From assembly GCF_017809215.1 (NCBI RefSeq), contig NZ_CP065424.1, forward strand, positions 1,080,001 to 1,144,000: 64,000 bases of DNA, read 5' to 3'. The position numbers and the translations under genes were made by a program. Below the pieces are notes generated by a model. The model was not told where the DNA came from. It ran no database searches and saw only the letters and a list, made by a program, of their open reading frames with translations. This DNA is from Heyndrickxia oleronia. Its GTDB lineage: Bacteria; Bacillota; Bacilli; Bacillales; Bacillaceae_C. Shown here piece by piece: positions 1 through 8,532 of this stretch. Numbering within the stretch: position 1 is the first letter of the stretch; every line of letters begins with the position of its first letter.

Positions 1-1620
1 AATGGCCAATTGTCAATTATTAGTAAAGAAGCAATGGCAGAAAAAATGCTATTTGATCATATAGATGTGAATGGAAATCGTGAATTTAAAAAGAATGGGA
101 TCTTTGTTTATATCGATCCTGATTCAACATATCTTTCTAGTATTCAAAAGGTTTTTGAAGATATCAAAGAGGTTAAAGTGGATGATCGAACATTTTACTT
201 TATCCCAGGGGATAGTAAAAAGCTTGATGATATCCCATTAGGGTTTAATGAGGATGTTATCCAAAAGCTAAAGTCACATGATTTTAAAGTGGTCCCACGT
301 ATCTCTAATGAAATAGATGAAAATAATAAATTTGTAATAGACCAAGTTACTTCAATGAAAGATGATAAGTCAAAGAGCTTTTTATTTTTAGGAGACGAAG
401 TATTAGGGTTCCCGAATGGAAAAGCTATTGCAAATTGGTCTACGAAATTTAAAGAAAATGGATACTCAGTTTTGGGTATTGAATTTGCTGATCAAAAGGG
501 ATTTGCGAGTGTAGCACATACTTTTGATTATAATGTTATTCGACTTCATAGCATTAACTTAGATGATCAATCAAACGTGGCAAGTGTCGATCGTGTTGTA
601 CGTGCGGTTAAGGAACGAAATATACGTGCCATTTACATGCATCTAAAAACGGGTGAACCGAAGGACGTATTGAAGGATACAACGTCATTTTTAACAGATG
701 TACATGAAAAAATGCCTGGGAAGTTTCATGCGGGGATTGCAGAGCCATTTAAACACATTAATACACCATTCTGGTCTAAGGCTGTAGCTTTATTAGCAGG
801 TGTTTTATTTGCAACATTGGCTGCCTTTGTTGTATTCAATAAACGCTGGGCATTTGTCATCGGTGGTATTGGTTTAATTGGTGCAATTGTAGCTTTATTT
901 ACTAATAGTCATCTATTAGCCCAAGTATTTGCTTTAGTTATTGCCGTTATTACTCCGGTTTTTGCTATTGTACCGAAGAAGGAAATTCGTTCATTTAAGG
1001 ATATTATTCTTTCCTATTTGCGTGCAGCGATTATCAGTTTAATCGGAATATTTATTGTCGTGTCAATCTTAAATGGCAATGAATATTTAGTCAAAATCCA
1101 GATGTTTAGAGGGGTTAAACTACTATATATTTTACCTATCCTATTTATGGTTGTTTACGCATTGTGGGGAAATATCAAAAAATTACTAGTAACGAATATT
1201 CGTTATTGGCATGTGGCTGTTTTAATTGTCTTAGCAGGTGTCGCATATTATTATTTAAGTCGTACAGGAAATGAAGGTTCAGTTAGTTCTATTGAGCTGA
1301 AAATTAGACAATTAATTGAGGAAACATTATATGTTCGACCAAGAACGAAAGAATTTTTAATTGGTTTTCCAATCTATCTATTAGGTCTGCATATCATGAG
1401 ATTGAATAAAAAAGTCGGTTTGTTTTTCCTTATTCCTGGTGTAATTGGGTTTTTATCATTAGTTAATACCTTTACACATTTGCACATACCATTGTATGTC
1501 TCCCTTTTAAGAAGTGCTTATAGTTTAGTATTAGGATTTATTGTAGGGGTTATTTTCATAGTTGTATTCTCATTTATTTATAAATATATTAGGACGGTTT
1601 TTAAATTGAGGTGGAAGTAA
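1..1620 (+). CDS. DUF5693 family membrane protein, 5' end outside window
   Basis: The frame is open back to base 1, so the true start lies upstream and the TTG at 10 is not trusted. The first 250 or so residues are soluble. They are followed by about nine hydrophobic segments, roughly residues 258 to 530, so this is a polytopic membrane protein with a large extracytoplasmic or cytoplasmic N-terminal domain. Sequence and position directly before csaB match the DUF5693 proteins of Bacillaceae, whose biochemical role is not established. The stop codon shares its last base with the csaB start (TAATG), which indicates translational coupling. From the neighbours I infer a role in export or modification of cell-wall polysaccharide that anchors S-layer proteins. 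Confidence 0.8.
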   Translation, partial: NGQLSIISKEAMAEKMLFDHIDVNGNREFKKNGIFVYIDPDSTYLSSIQKVFEDIKEVKVDDRTFYFIPGDSKKLDDIPLGFNEDVIQKLKSHDFKVVPRISNEIDENNKFVIDQVTSMKDDKSKSFLFLGDEVLGFPNGKAIANWSTKFKENGYSVLGIEFADQKGFASVAHTFDYNVIRLHSINLDDQSNVASVDRVVRAVKERNIRAIYMHLKTGEPKDVLKDTTSFLTDVHEKMPGKFHAGIAEPFKHINTPFWSKAVALLAGVLFATLAAFVVFNKRWAFVIGGIGLIGAIVALFTNSHLLAQVFALVIAVITPVFAIVPKKEIRSFKDIILSYLRAAIISLIGIFIVVSILNGNEYLVKIQMFRGVKLLYILPILFMVVYALWGNIKKLLVTNIRYWHVAVLIVLAGVAYYYLSRTGNEGSVSSIELKIRQLIEETLYVRPRTKEFLIGFPIYLLGLHIMRLNKKVGLFFLIPGVIGFLSLVNTFTHLHIPLYVSLLRSAYSLVLGFIVGVIFIVVFSFIYKYIRTVFKLRWK

Positions 1621-2699
1621 TGCAAGTGGTTATTTCAGGCTATTACGGGTTTAATAATGTAGGGGATGAAGCCATTTTATTTTCTATTATCCAGGCGCTT
1701 AGGCTTCAAGACCCATCGATAAAAATAACTGTGTTATCTAATAACCCTGATTCCACAGCGAAGTTATACGATGTTGAGGCTGTCAACAGATGGAAATTAA
1801 AAGAAATAATCAATGCATTAAAGTCAGCCGACGGTCTTATTAGTGGAGGTGGAAGCCTACTTCAAGATGAAACAGGCTTCAGAAGTGTACCTTACTATTC
1901 CGGGATTATGAAAATTGCACAATGGCTTCACAAACCTGTTTTTGTCTATTCACAAGGTATGGGACCATTTAATAAATCATATAGTAAATGGATAGTAAAA
2001 AGCGCGTTAAATAAAGCAAAACAAATTACAGTTCGAGACGAGGAGTCTAAAGAATTATTACGTTCCATTGGTATTAGTAAGCAAATTTCGATCGTTCCAG
2101 ATCCGGTCATGGGTCTTTCAATAGGCCAAGTAAAAAACACTTGGCTTCAAGAACAATCATTTCCAGAATCATTAATTTGTGTTAGTGTCCGTGATTGGCC
2201 AACAGAAAATCACTATAAGGAAAAAATTGCCTTAGCTTTGGATCGATGTGTTGAAAATGGAGTGGGTGTATTATTTATACCGATGCATGGAAAACATGAT
2301 GATCTTGCTTCACAAGAAGTAGCAGGATTAATGAAACAAGAAAGTAGTATTTATCCTTATGATGCCTCAATTGAGGAAAAAATTGATATGATTGGTAAAT
2401 CAGATTTACTATTCGGTATGCGACTCCATTCCTTAATATTTGCAGCAATTACCTATACACCTTTTATAGCTCTTTCCTATGACCCAAAAATTGATGCATT
2501 TGCTTCAAGGGTGAAACAACCAGTACTAGGTCATGTGAAAGATACAGGATGGGATGATGAGACAGTATTTACCGAATTGGAACGAATGTTAGAACAGCGA
2601 AATAATGAACGAAAGAAATTGATTGAAATTGTTGAACCATTAAAGGAAGAGGCAATTCATGTTGCGAAGTCTGCAATTGAGGTCTTTCATTCGAAATAA
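1620..2699 (+). CDS. csaB: polysaccharide pyruvyl transferase CsaB
   Basis: CsaB adds pyruvyl ketals to secondary cell-wall polysaccharide, creating the ligand for SLH-domain surface proteins. The N-terminal region has the family glycine-rich pattern (GYYGFNNVGDEA near residue 6, then SGGGSLLQD), and the C-terminal half carries GMRLHS, typical of polysaccharide pyruvyl transferases. About 359 residues is normal for the family. A longer GTG start at 1611 lies inside the ribosome binding site. The ATG at 1620 is preferred because GAGGTGG ends 5 bases upstream and the ATG overlaps the preceding stop. A strong hairpin terminator follows. Confidence 0.93.
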   Translation: MQVVISGYYGFNNVGDEAILFSIIQALRLQDPSIKITVLSNNPDSTAKLYDVEAVNRWKLKEIINALKSADGLISGGGSLLQDETGFRSVPYYSGIMKIAQWLHKPVFVYSQGMGPFNKSYSKWIVKSALNKAKQITVRDEESKELLRSIGISKQISIVPDPVMGLSIGQVKNTWLQEQSFPESLICVSVRDWPTENHYKEKIALALDRCVENGVGVLFIPMHGKHDDLASQEVAGLMKQESSIYPYDASIEEKIDMIGKSDLLFGMRLHSLIFAAITYTPFIALSYDPKIDAFASRVKQPVLGHVKDTGWDDETVFTELERMLEQRNNERKKLIEIVEPLKEEAIHVAKSAIEVFHSK

Positions 2700-2724
2700 A
2701 GCTCCATATTTGGAGCTTTTTTTA
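2698..2724 (+). terminator. Rho-independent terminator after csaB
   Basis: The stem AAGCTCCA / TGGAGCTT is followed immediately by a run of seven or more T residues. It separates csaB from the independently transcribed tagO. Confidence 0.85.
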
Positions 2725-2772
2725 CATTTATTTTAATTTTTATAATGTCTACTATTCTATTCAAATATTTTA

Positions 2773-2781
2773 TGATATAAT
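2773..2781 (+). promoter_or_regulatory. candidate extended -10 promoter for tagO
   Basis: TGATATAAT has the TGn extension directly before a perfect TATAAT. No good -35 hexamer is visible at 17 bases, which is tolerated by extended -10 promoters. It lies in the csaB-tagO gap about 150 bp before the tagO start. Confidence 0.45.
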
Positions 2782-2931
2782 CCGTATGATTGGATAAGAG
2801 TAGAATTATAGACTAGAAGAAATCATTAAACTTGTAAACAAATTGGTGTATTGAAAATAAATTATTTATGTAGGATTATCCCAGTTTTTTTGAGTGGATA
2901 AATGGGTACGCTAATTTCAAGGAGGATTTAA

Positions 2932-3972
2932 ATGCTCTACTTAACGATATTTATATGCTTTATAAGTTCGGTTTTACTAACTCCTTTAGTAAAGAAACTC
3001 GCTATAAAAATTGGCGCGACAGATAAACCAAATTATCGAAAAGTTCATCAAAAAATTATGCCACGATTAGGTGGATTAGCGATATTTATTAGTTTTATTA
3101 TTGGAATGTTGATTTTAAGTCCAGAACAGAAATACACCTTACCGATCATTATCGGAAGCTTAATAATTGTAATTACTGGTGTTCTTGATGATATGAAGGA
3201 GCTTTCAGCCAAAGTAAAACTACTTGGTCAAATTATTGCAGCCCTAGTAGTTGTCCTTTGGGGAGGTCTTCATATTGATATTATCAACCTGCCTTTCGGT
3301 GGATCACTATCGCTTGGAATATTCAGTATACCGTTTACGATCATTTGGATCATCGCAATTACTAATGCGATTAACCTTATTGATGGATTAGATGGATTAG
3401 CAGCAGGTGTATCATCTATCGCACTTATTTCAATTTGTGGAATGGCAATCTTACAAGGGAATCTTGGTATTGCAATTATGGCGGCTATTGTTTTAGCAAG
3501 TACGCTCGGGTTTCTATTGTATAATTTTCATCCTGCTAAGATCTTTATGGGTGATACGGGAGCATTATTTTTAGGTTTTATTATTTCTGTATTATCATTA
3601 TTAGGCTTCAAGAGTCTGACATTTATCTCTTTGATCATTCCAGTTATTATATTAGGTGTTCCGATTTCGGATACATTCTTTGCGATTATTCGCCGGATTG
3701 TTAATAAACAGCCGATTGGCGCTCCTGATAAATCACATCTGCATCACTGCTTATTAAGAATCGGTTTTTCTCACCGTCAAGTTGTACTTATTATTTATGC
3801 ATTAGCTGCCATGTTTGGTTTAGCTGCATTTATTTTCACAATGGCAACAATGTGGGGATCATTTATCTTCATTGCAGTCATGCTTATTGCGATAGAACTT
3901 TTTGTAGAAAGTATCGGCTTAATCGGCAAGGATTATAAACCGTTAATAAAGTTTATAAGAAATCGATCGTAA
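2932..3972 (+). CDS. tagO: undecaprenyl-phosphate GlcNAc-1-phosphate transferase (TagO, MraY/WecA family)
   Basis: TagO transfers GlcNAc-1-phosphate from UDP-GlcNAc to undecaprenyl phosphate, the first committed step of wall teichoic acid and related linkage-unit polymers. It acts at the cytoplasmic face of the membrane. The protein has about ten hydrophobic segments and the family motifs VLDDMKE, NAINLIDGLDGLAAG and FMGDTGALFLG, plus HLHH near the C-terminus. These match the catalytic Asp and Mg2+-binding positions of the MraY/WecA superfamily. The start is set by AAGGAGG 6 bases upstream. Placement next to csaB is consistent with pyruvylated secondary polymers made on a GlcNAc linkage unit. 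Confidence 0.93.
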   Translation: MLYLTIFICFISSVLLTPLVKKLAIKIGATDKPNYRKVHQKIMPRLGGLAIFISFIIGMLILSPEQKYTLPIIIGSLIIVITGVLDDMKELSAKVKLLGQIIAALVVVLWGGLHIDIINLPFGGSLSLGIFSIPFTIIWIIAITNAINLIDGLDGLAAGVSSIALISICGMAILQGNLGIAIMAAIVLASTLGFLLYNFHPAKIFMGDTGALFLGFIISVLSLLGFKSLTFISLIIPVIILGVPISDTFFAIIRRIVNKQPIGAPDKSHLHHCLLRIGFSHRQVVLIIYALAAMFGLAAFIFTMATMWGSFIFIAVMLIAIELFVESIGLIGKDYKPLIKFIRNRS

Positions 3973-3979
3973 TTTTTTA

Positions 3980-4008
3980 AAACCTCTACATATTGTAGAG
4001 GTTTTTTT
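3980..4008 (+). terminator. Rho-independent terminator after tagO
   Basis: AACCTCTACA / TGTAGAGGTT with a short loop, followed by a T run. Confidence 0.88.
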
Positions 4009-4063
4009 GTAATTACTATAGATAAACTCGTGTGAATCATTGTTAGGGAGCGTTTTAAAAAGG

Positions 4064-4113
4064 AAAAGGATAATCCAAAAAGGGGAAGGACCTTTTAGAT
4101 TATCCTTTTATTC
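4064..4113 (-). terminator. terminator of the convergent chemoreceptor gene
   Basis: A perfect 12-bp inverted repeat (AAAAGGATAATC / GATTATCCTTTT, 22-base loop) is followed on the minus strand by a T-rich stretch, just past the stop of the minus-strand receptor gene. Confidence 0.6.
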
Positions 4114-4142
4114 ATTCATGATATTTTTCTTTAGGGAAAATT

Positions 4143-5822
4143 CTATATTTTGAATTTATGAATCAATGTATTAAGATCTTCTGCTAGTCCTGCTAGCTTG
4201 CCCGCATGTGTTGAAACTTCTTCTAGTGTACTGCTTGATTGTTCCGCCGCAGCTGATGTTTGCTCGATTCCTGCAGCTGCCTCCTCAGAAACGGAGGCGA
4301 TATTGGATATCGCAATGTTAAGTTTTTCATTATTCTGAGCAATATCATTAATATCATTTGATATATCTTGCATTTTTTTGCCTACATATTGGATTGAATG
4401 ATTAATTTTATTGAAAGTTTCGCCAGTTTGATTGACTTGTATTGCCCCTTGTTCCGCCTGTTGATAGCTTTGCATTAATGACTCTGTCACGTTTTCTGTT
4501 TCTGATTGAATATTTGTCACAATAGCGGTGATATTTGAAATTGAGACATTTACTTGTTCAGCTAAATTTTTAACTTCATTCGCAACGACAGCAAACCCTT
4601 TACCATGTTCACCTGCGCGGGCAGCTTCAATTGAAGCGTTTAAGGCTAATAAATTAGTTTGGTCTGATATTTCTTTAATCACTAAAATTAATTCTGAAAT
4701 GCTTTGTGTATGTTCCTTTAATACAGTAACTTTATTCACTGATTCTTTGACCGTAGCGTTTATTAACTGAATTTTTTCCACAGAAGAGTTCATTGCCTGA
4801 TTTCCTTCCTCTGTGAGCGAAAGTACTTTCTGAGAAGTCTCTGATACATACATTCCATTTTCTTTGGCTAAATTTATTTTTTGCGATAGAGTATGCATAG
4901 ATTCGGAAAGTTCAGAAGCAGAACCGGCTTGTACTTCTGCACCTGCAGATAATTCCTGCATGGTTGAAACAATTTGTTTACTACCTTCTACGACTTCATT
5001 TGATGCTTGAGTTAATTCTTCACTTTGCTGTGAAACAGTTTTTGATGCAGTTGAAATTTCTGTGACAAACTGCCGCAGCTGTTCATTCATCTCATTGACG
5101 CTCTTGGTTAATTGTGCCACTTCATCCTTTGCTTTTGTTTTAATGTCAGGACTAGTTAAATCACCAGCAGTAATTAGCTTCATTCGTTTTGCCACTTTTA
5201 GTATTGGTTTTGTAATAGAGCTTGAAATAACTAAAGATATAATGATAGACAGAATAATGATGATAATTAATACGACCATACTTAAATTTAAAGAGTTCTT
5301 TCCTGAATCAATGGCAATATTCCCATTTTTTAGAATGGCATTTTCCTGATTGGAAGATAACTGTAGAAATCCCGATATGATTAAGTTTCCTTCAGGAGTA
5401 ATTTTATTTTTAAAATTCTCTAATGCTTTTTCCTTGTCTCCAGAGTCATATACTTTAAACACTTCATCTTCAATGGATTTCTGCCAACTAACGCTTCTAT
5501 TGATTAGTTCTTTTTCTTCCTTTGAGTTGGTCAACTTAAGAATTTCATTTTGAAAATCTTTACTAAGTTCCGTATACTGATCGAACTCCACTTTATAATT
5601 TACATCGTCAAATAAAATATATCCTCTAGCAGCTGAAATTCTTTGGGAGATATTATATTTTAGATTATTATTAGCGGTTAGAAGTGGAAGTTGTTTAGAA
5701 ATAATCTTATCGGTTTTTTTATTATTTTCCATTATAGAAATATAGTTGAACATACCTAAAATTACACAAAGGGCCACAATAATACTAAAACCACCAATAA
5801 TTTTTCCCTTTAAGCTACGCAT
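4143..5822 (-). CDS. methyl-accepting chemotaxis protein, four-helix-bundle sensor type
   Basis: Transmembrane chemoreceptor of about 559 residues. In order it has an N-terminal membrane helix (about residues 7-27), a periplasm-facing helical sensor of the 4HB_MCP type, a second membrane helix (about 180-205), a HAMP domain, and a long coiled-coil signalling domain. The coiled coil contains the conserved hairpin tip for CheA/CheW binding ([16 protein letters not shown]). The ligand cannot be predicted. The ATG at 5822 is chosen over an ATG seven codons upstream because AGGAGG lies 7 bases before it and overlaps the longer reading frame. No CheW-binding pentapeptide was looked for. The gene is monocistronic and convergent with tagO. 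Confidence 0.92.
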   Translation of the reverse strand: MRSLKGKIIGGFSIIVALCVILGMFNYISIMENNKKTDKIISKQLPLLTANNNLKYNISQRISAARGYILFDDVNYKVEFDQYTELSKDFQNEILKLTNSKEEKELINRSVSWQKSIEDEVFKVYDSGDKEKALENFKNKITPEGNLIISGFLQLSSNQENAILKNGNIAIDSGKNSLNLSMVVLIIIIILSIIISLVISSSITKPILKVAKRMKLITAGDLTSPDIKTKAKDEVAQLTKSVNEMNEQLRQFVTEISTASKTVSQQSEELTQASNEVVEGSKQIVSTMQELSAGAEVQAGSASELSESMHTLSQKINLAKENGMYVSETSQKVLSLTEEGNQAMNSSVEKIQLINATVKESVNKVTVLKEHTQSISELILVIKEISDQTNLLALNASIEAARAGEHGKGFAVVANEVKNLAEQVNVSISNITAIVTNIQSETENVTESLMQSYQQAEQGAIQVNQTGETFNKINHSIQYVGKKMQDISNDINDIAQNNEKLNIAISNIASVSEEAAAGIEQTSAAAEQSSSTLEEVSTHAGKLAGLAEDLNTLIHKFKI

Positions 5823-5996
5823 ATGTACTCCTCCTAGATGCATATTAATTTAAAAAATTAAAAATATACCAAAATAATAGTACCATAGACATGTCAAACA
5901 TCATAGGAAAAAGGTTGTGGGTGAGTAAAAAAATGGGTTAAAGGGTTCTTGGAGTATCATTTGCCTTCATTAGTAGTTGATATAGGTATTTTTAGG

Positions 5997-6488
5997 TTAG
6001 TTTTTTCTATACAATATGTGAATAAAGCTTTTTTGCAATAAGGAACGAAAATGAGTGGTACACTTTTTGGCACGATCTATTTGTTCTATCAGGATGCGCA
6101 TTTGACAGTTCAGGTCCATTTCTAGTTCATTATCAAAAATAATAACTGGGCGCCCCATTTTCATTGCATATACATCAATATGTTCCGGGAAAATCCATTG
6201 GCAGTGATATTCTTGGGGAGAAGTGGTTGGAAATGCATAAATCGATTCAATTGGACAAATAACTAACGGAGTTTTTTTATAAAAGGATAATGTCTTTTTA
6301 ACAATGTTTATTCGCCAGTGATAATTAGAATCTCTAATATCGCAGGCATTTATAAGTAACTCGAGGGGAGAATTGGTACTTAAAATGATTCCACTTTCAT
6401 CATAAACCTTAGTAAGGAATCCCCCTTTATCTATAGGTTCAAGTGCCATAGTGGAGCTAGAGATAGTATAATCAACTTCTTTAATCAC
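5997..6488 (-). CDS. comK: ComK family competence transcription factor
   Basis: The central motif (TPLVICPIESIYAFPTTSP, then CQWIFPEHI) is the signature of ComK, the master activator of natural competence genes in Bacillus. In Bacillus subtilis ComK binds as a tetramer to paired A/T boxes and also activates its own gene. At 163 residues it is shorter than B. subtilis ComK (192), which fits the shorter ComK paralogues of other Bacillaceae. The start is GTG, with AAGGAGG about 8 bases upstream. On the minus strand a TAGTATAAT -10-like element lies at 6523-6528. Whether this copy still drives competence cannot be judged here. Confidence 0.85.
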   Translation of the reverse strand: MIKEVDYTISSSTMALEPIDKGGFLTKVYDESGIILSTNSPLELLINACDIRDSNYHWRINIVKKTLSFYKKTPLVICPIESIYAFPTTSPQEYHCQWIFPEHIDVYAMKMGRPVIIFDNELEMDLNCQMRILIEQIDRAKKCTTHFRSLLQKSFIHILYRKN

Positions 6489-6637
6489 CTATAAATCCCT
6501 CCTTGGTAAAATTAATAGTTCTATTATACTAGTAATTTCCATGAAAATCCATATATTTATTAGAATTTTCACACTCTTGTATATGGGTTTATGATTGATA
6601 AAATAATTTATTATTTAAAAAAATTATTTATCTGCTA

Positions 6638-6666
6638 TTGAAAAATAGAAAATAATCAGTTAAACT
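6638..6666 (+). promoter_or_regulatory. candidate SigA promoter of the efflux leader
   Basis: TTGAAA (6638-6643) and TAAACT (6661-6666) are separated by 17 bases. This would start a transcript near 6673, just upstream of the attenuator leader. Confidence 0.45.
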
Positions 6667-6702
6667 GTTTACACTAATAAAAAAGGAGTGAACCAAAGGG
6701 CG

Positions 6703-6714
6703 ATGAATAACTAA
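6703..6714 (+). CDS. putative leader uORF (3 codons, Met-Asn-Asn)
   Basis: ATG AAT AAC TAA sits 14 bases after AAAAGGAG. That spacing is longer than usual, and an in-frame GTG at 6688 would give an 8-codon version but overlaps the Shine-Dalgarno sequence. Its stop codon lies within the 5' arm of leader stem 1, which is where a stalled ribosome would have to sit to disrupt that stem. Translation is an inference. Confidence 0.35.
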   Translation: MNN

Positions 6715-6854
6715 TCCTATTTTTTGAAAACATTCGTTAATATTACGATGCATTTTTTGATAATGGGATTAGTCTATGCTTTTAACTAAAAAAGAATTGT
6801 ACAGTTTATCAGATCGTTTGATCTGTACAAATGTCCTTTTATGGTTCTAGACGG

Positions 6855-6890
6855 CCTCTTATCGCAAAAAATGCAGATAAGGGGTTTTTT
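6855..6890 (+). terminator. leader terminator upstream of MFS gene
   Basis: CCTCTTATC / GATAAGGGG stem (one G-T pair), extended by GC/GC in the loop and followed by TTTTTT. It lies 217 bp before the coding start, so it must be read through for expression. Confidence 0.8.
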
Positions 6891-7106
6891 ACTGTGCTCT
6901 ATTAGTACAAATCCTAATGGCGTATGAGTTTGTTTATGAAAGGAGTCTTTATGAATTTCAAATAGTCAATACTGTTTTCGTATATGAAGTTGCTTGATGG
7001 TCTTGGACCATTAACTATGAGATAAGATTTTTATAAATGGCAACAATAACTTGATAAAAGAGCCATTATCAAAAAGGGAAAAATGAAATAAGAAAAGGAG
7101 AATCCT

Positions 7107-8330
7107 ATGGGACAATTATTAAAAAATAGATTTGTTCGTGCGATATTTGTATCAGCGTTATTTTTACAGGTTGGAATTTGGGTTAGAAACTTTGCAGTTC
7201 TTTTATTCGTTATGGAGAAAACTAATGGGAATGCATTAGCTGTTTCAATGATCTCAGTTGCAGAATTTGCACCGATTTTTATTTTCTCATTTATTGGAGG
7301 AACATTTGCAGATCGTTGGAAGCCGAAAAAAACTATGATTTGGTGTGATTTTTTAAGTGCTGTGTCCATCTTTGCAGTGATTCTTGCACTAGTATTTGGT
7401 ACTTGGAAGGCAGTATTCTTTGCTACACTCATCTCAGCCATCCTTTCACAATTTTCACAACCATCAGGGATGAAACTCTTTAAGATGCATCTGCAAGAGG
7501 AATTGATTCAATCAGCTATGTCCATCTATCAAACCATTTTTGCTATTTTTATGATCTTAGGTCCAGTTCTAGGAACCTTTGTCTTCCAACAGTTTGGGAT
7601 TGATATTTCAATAATGATTACGGGTATTGCTTTTCTACTATCTGCTGCTGCCCTAACACTAATACCAGCAGACCATTCTATGGAGAAGGGAGAAAAAACA
7701 ACTACTCTTTGGGAAGAAATGAAGAGTGGAATTCGGTATGTACTAGCTAAGAGAGAATTAAAGCTGTTAGGCATTTGTTTTATGGCAGCTGGCTTAGGAA
7801 TTGGTTTAATTCAACCACTGAATATTTTTCTTGTTACTGAGCGATTAAGCTTGCCAAAAGAAAATCTTCAATGGCTTCTCATGGTAAACGGTGTCGGGAT
7901 GATATTAGGTGGGGTCTTTTCAATGATATTTTCAAAAACAACGCCTCCCCAAAGACTATTGATGATGGGGATGTTAGCTAATGCGATTGGTATGAGCATT
8001 ATTGGGGCATCCACTCTACTTTGGGTAACATTAATTGTAGAATTTATGTGTGGCTTCTTCATGCCGAGTATACAGATTGGGATTAATACGATGATTTTAC
8101 AAAATACAGATTCCGACTATATCGGAAGGGTAAATGGTACACTGAGCCCTTTATTCACGGGATCAATGGTAGTAACAATGAGTATGGCTGGATACCTTAA
8201 GGATCAATGGACAATCGTTACAATGTTCGAACTTTCAGCTGCACTATTTATTATCGGAGTGCTGTTTATCTTGCCACTTTACAACAAAGCAGTACCGAAA
8301 AAAATGGAAATATCTAAGGATAGTGTATAA
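7107..8330 (+). CDS. MFS transporter, drug-efflux type (MefA/TetV-like)
   Basis: A 407-residue major facilitator with about twelve membrane segments. The loop between helices 2 and 3 has the family motif region GGTFADRWKPKK. The overall pattern resembles the DHA3-type proton-driven exporters that include macrolide efflux proteins such as MefA. The AAAAGGAG site lies 8 bases before the ATG. The substrate cannot be read from sequence. The preceding attenuator leader, a device typical of ribosome-targeting antibiotic resistance, supports an antibiotic exporter. A terminator follows, so the gene is monocistronic. Confidence 0.82.
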   Translation: MGQLLKNRFVRAIFVSALFLQVGIWVRNFAVLLFVMEKTNGNALAVSMISVAEFAPIFIFSFIGGTFADRWKPKKTMIWCDFLSAVSIFAVILALVFGTWKAVFFATLISAILSQFSQPSGMKLFKMHLQEELIQSAMSIYQTIFAIFMILGPVLGTFVFQQFGIDISIMITGIAFLLSAAALTLIPADHSMEKGEKTTTLWEEMKSGIRYVLAKRELKLLGICFMAAGLGIGLIQPLNIFLVTERLSLPKENLQWLLMVNGVGMILGGVFSMIFSKTTPPQRLLMMGMLANAIGMSIIGASTLLWVTLIVEFMCGFFMPSIQIGINTMILQNTDSDYIGRVNGTLSPLFTGSMVVTMSMAGYLKDQWTIVTMFELSAALFIIGVLFILPLYNKAVPKKMEISKDSV

Positions 8331-8392
8331 GAGTTTGTCATTTCTATTATTTTAAAAGACATGGAAATAATATAGCTTCTGAATAAATAATA

Positions 8393-8438
8393 AGAGTTTC
8401 TCTTTGGCCGCATATAGGTTATTGAGAAACTCTTTTTT
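8393..8438 (+). terminator. terminator after MFS gene
   Basis: AGAGTTTCTC / GAGAAACTCT with a 21-base loop, followed by a T run. Confidence 0.8.
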
Positions 8439-8532
8439 TATAGCGCTCATTTTTAAAATATTATATCTTTTTTTAATTTTAGGAATAAGGTATTGTTTTT
8501 ATAAGGTTTTCTTAAGGAGGAAAAAGACATAA

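Larger units (their letters stand above)
6673..6890 (+). promoter_or_regulatory. transcription attenuator leader of MFS efflux gene
   Basis: The untranslated leader holds three stems. Stem 1 pairs 6711-6721 with 6762-6772 (11 bp). Stem 2 pairs 6797-6804 with 6823-6830. Stem 3 pairs 6855-6863 with 6876-6884 and is followed by six T, an intrinsic terminator. The 3' arm of stem 1 (6759-6767) can instead pair with the 5' arm of the terminator (6855-6863) at 8 of 9 positions, giving a competing antiterminator. The stop codon of a tiny uORF lies inside the 5' arm of stem 1, so a stalled ribosome there would favour readthrough. This is the logic of antibiotic-induced attenuators of Firmicute resistance genes. 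The inducer is unknown. Confidence 0.65.

Noticed and set aside
6600..6630. Paired ComK A/T boxes upstream of comK
   Set aside because: AAAATAATTTATT and AAAAAATTATTTA only loosely fit AAAA-N5-TTTT, the spacing does not match known pairs, and the DNA is simply A/T-rich.
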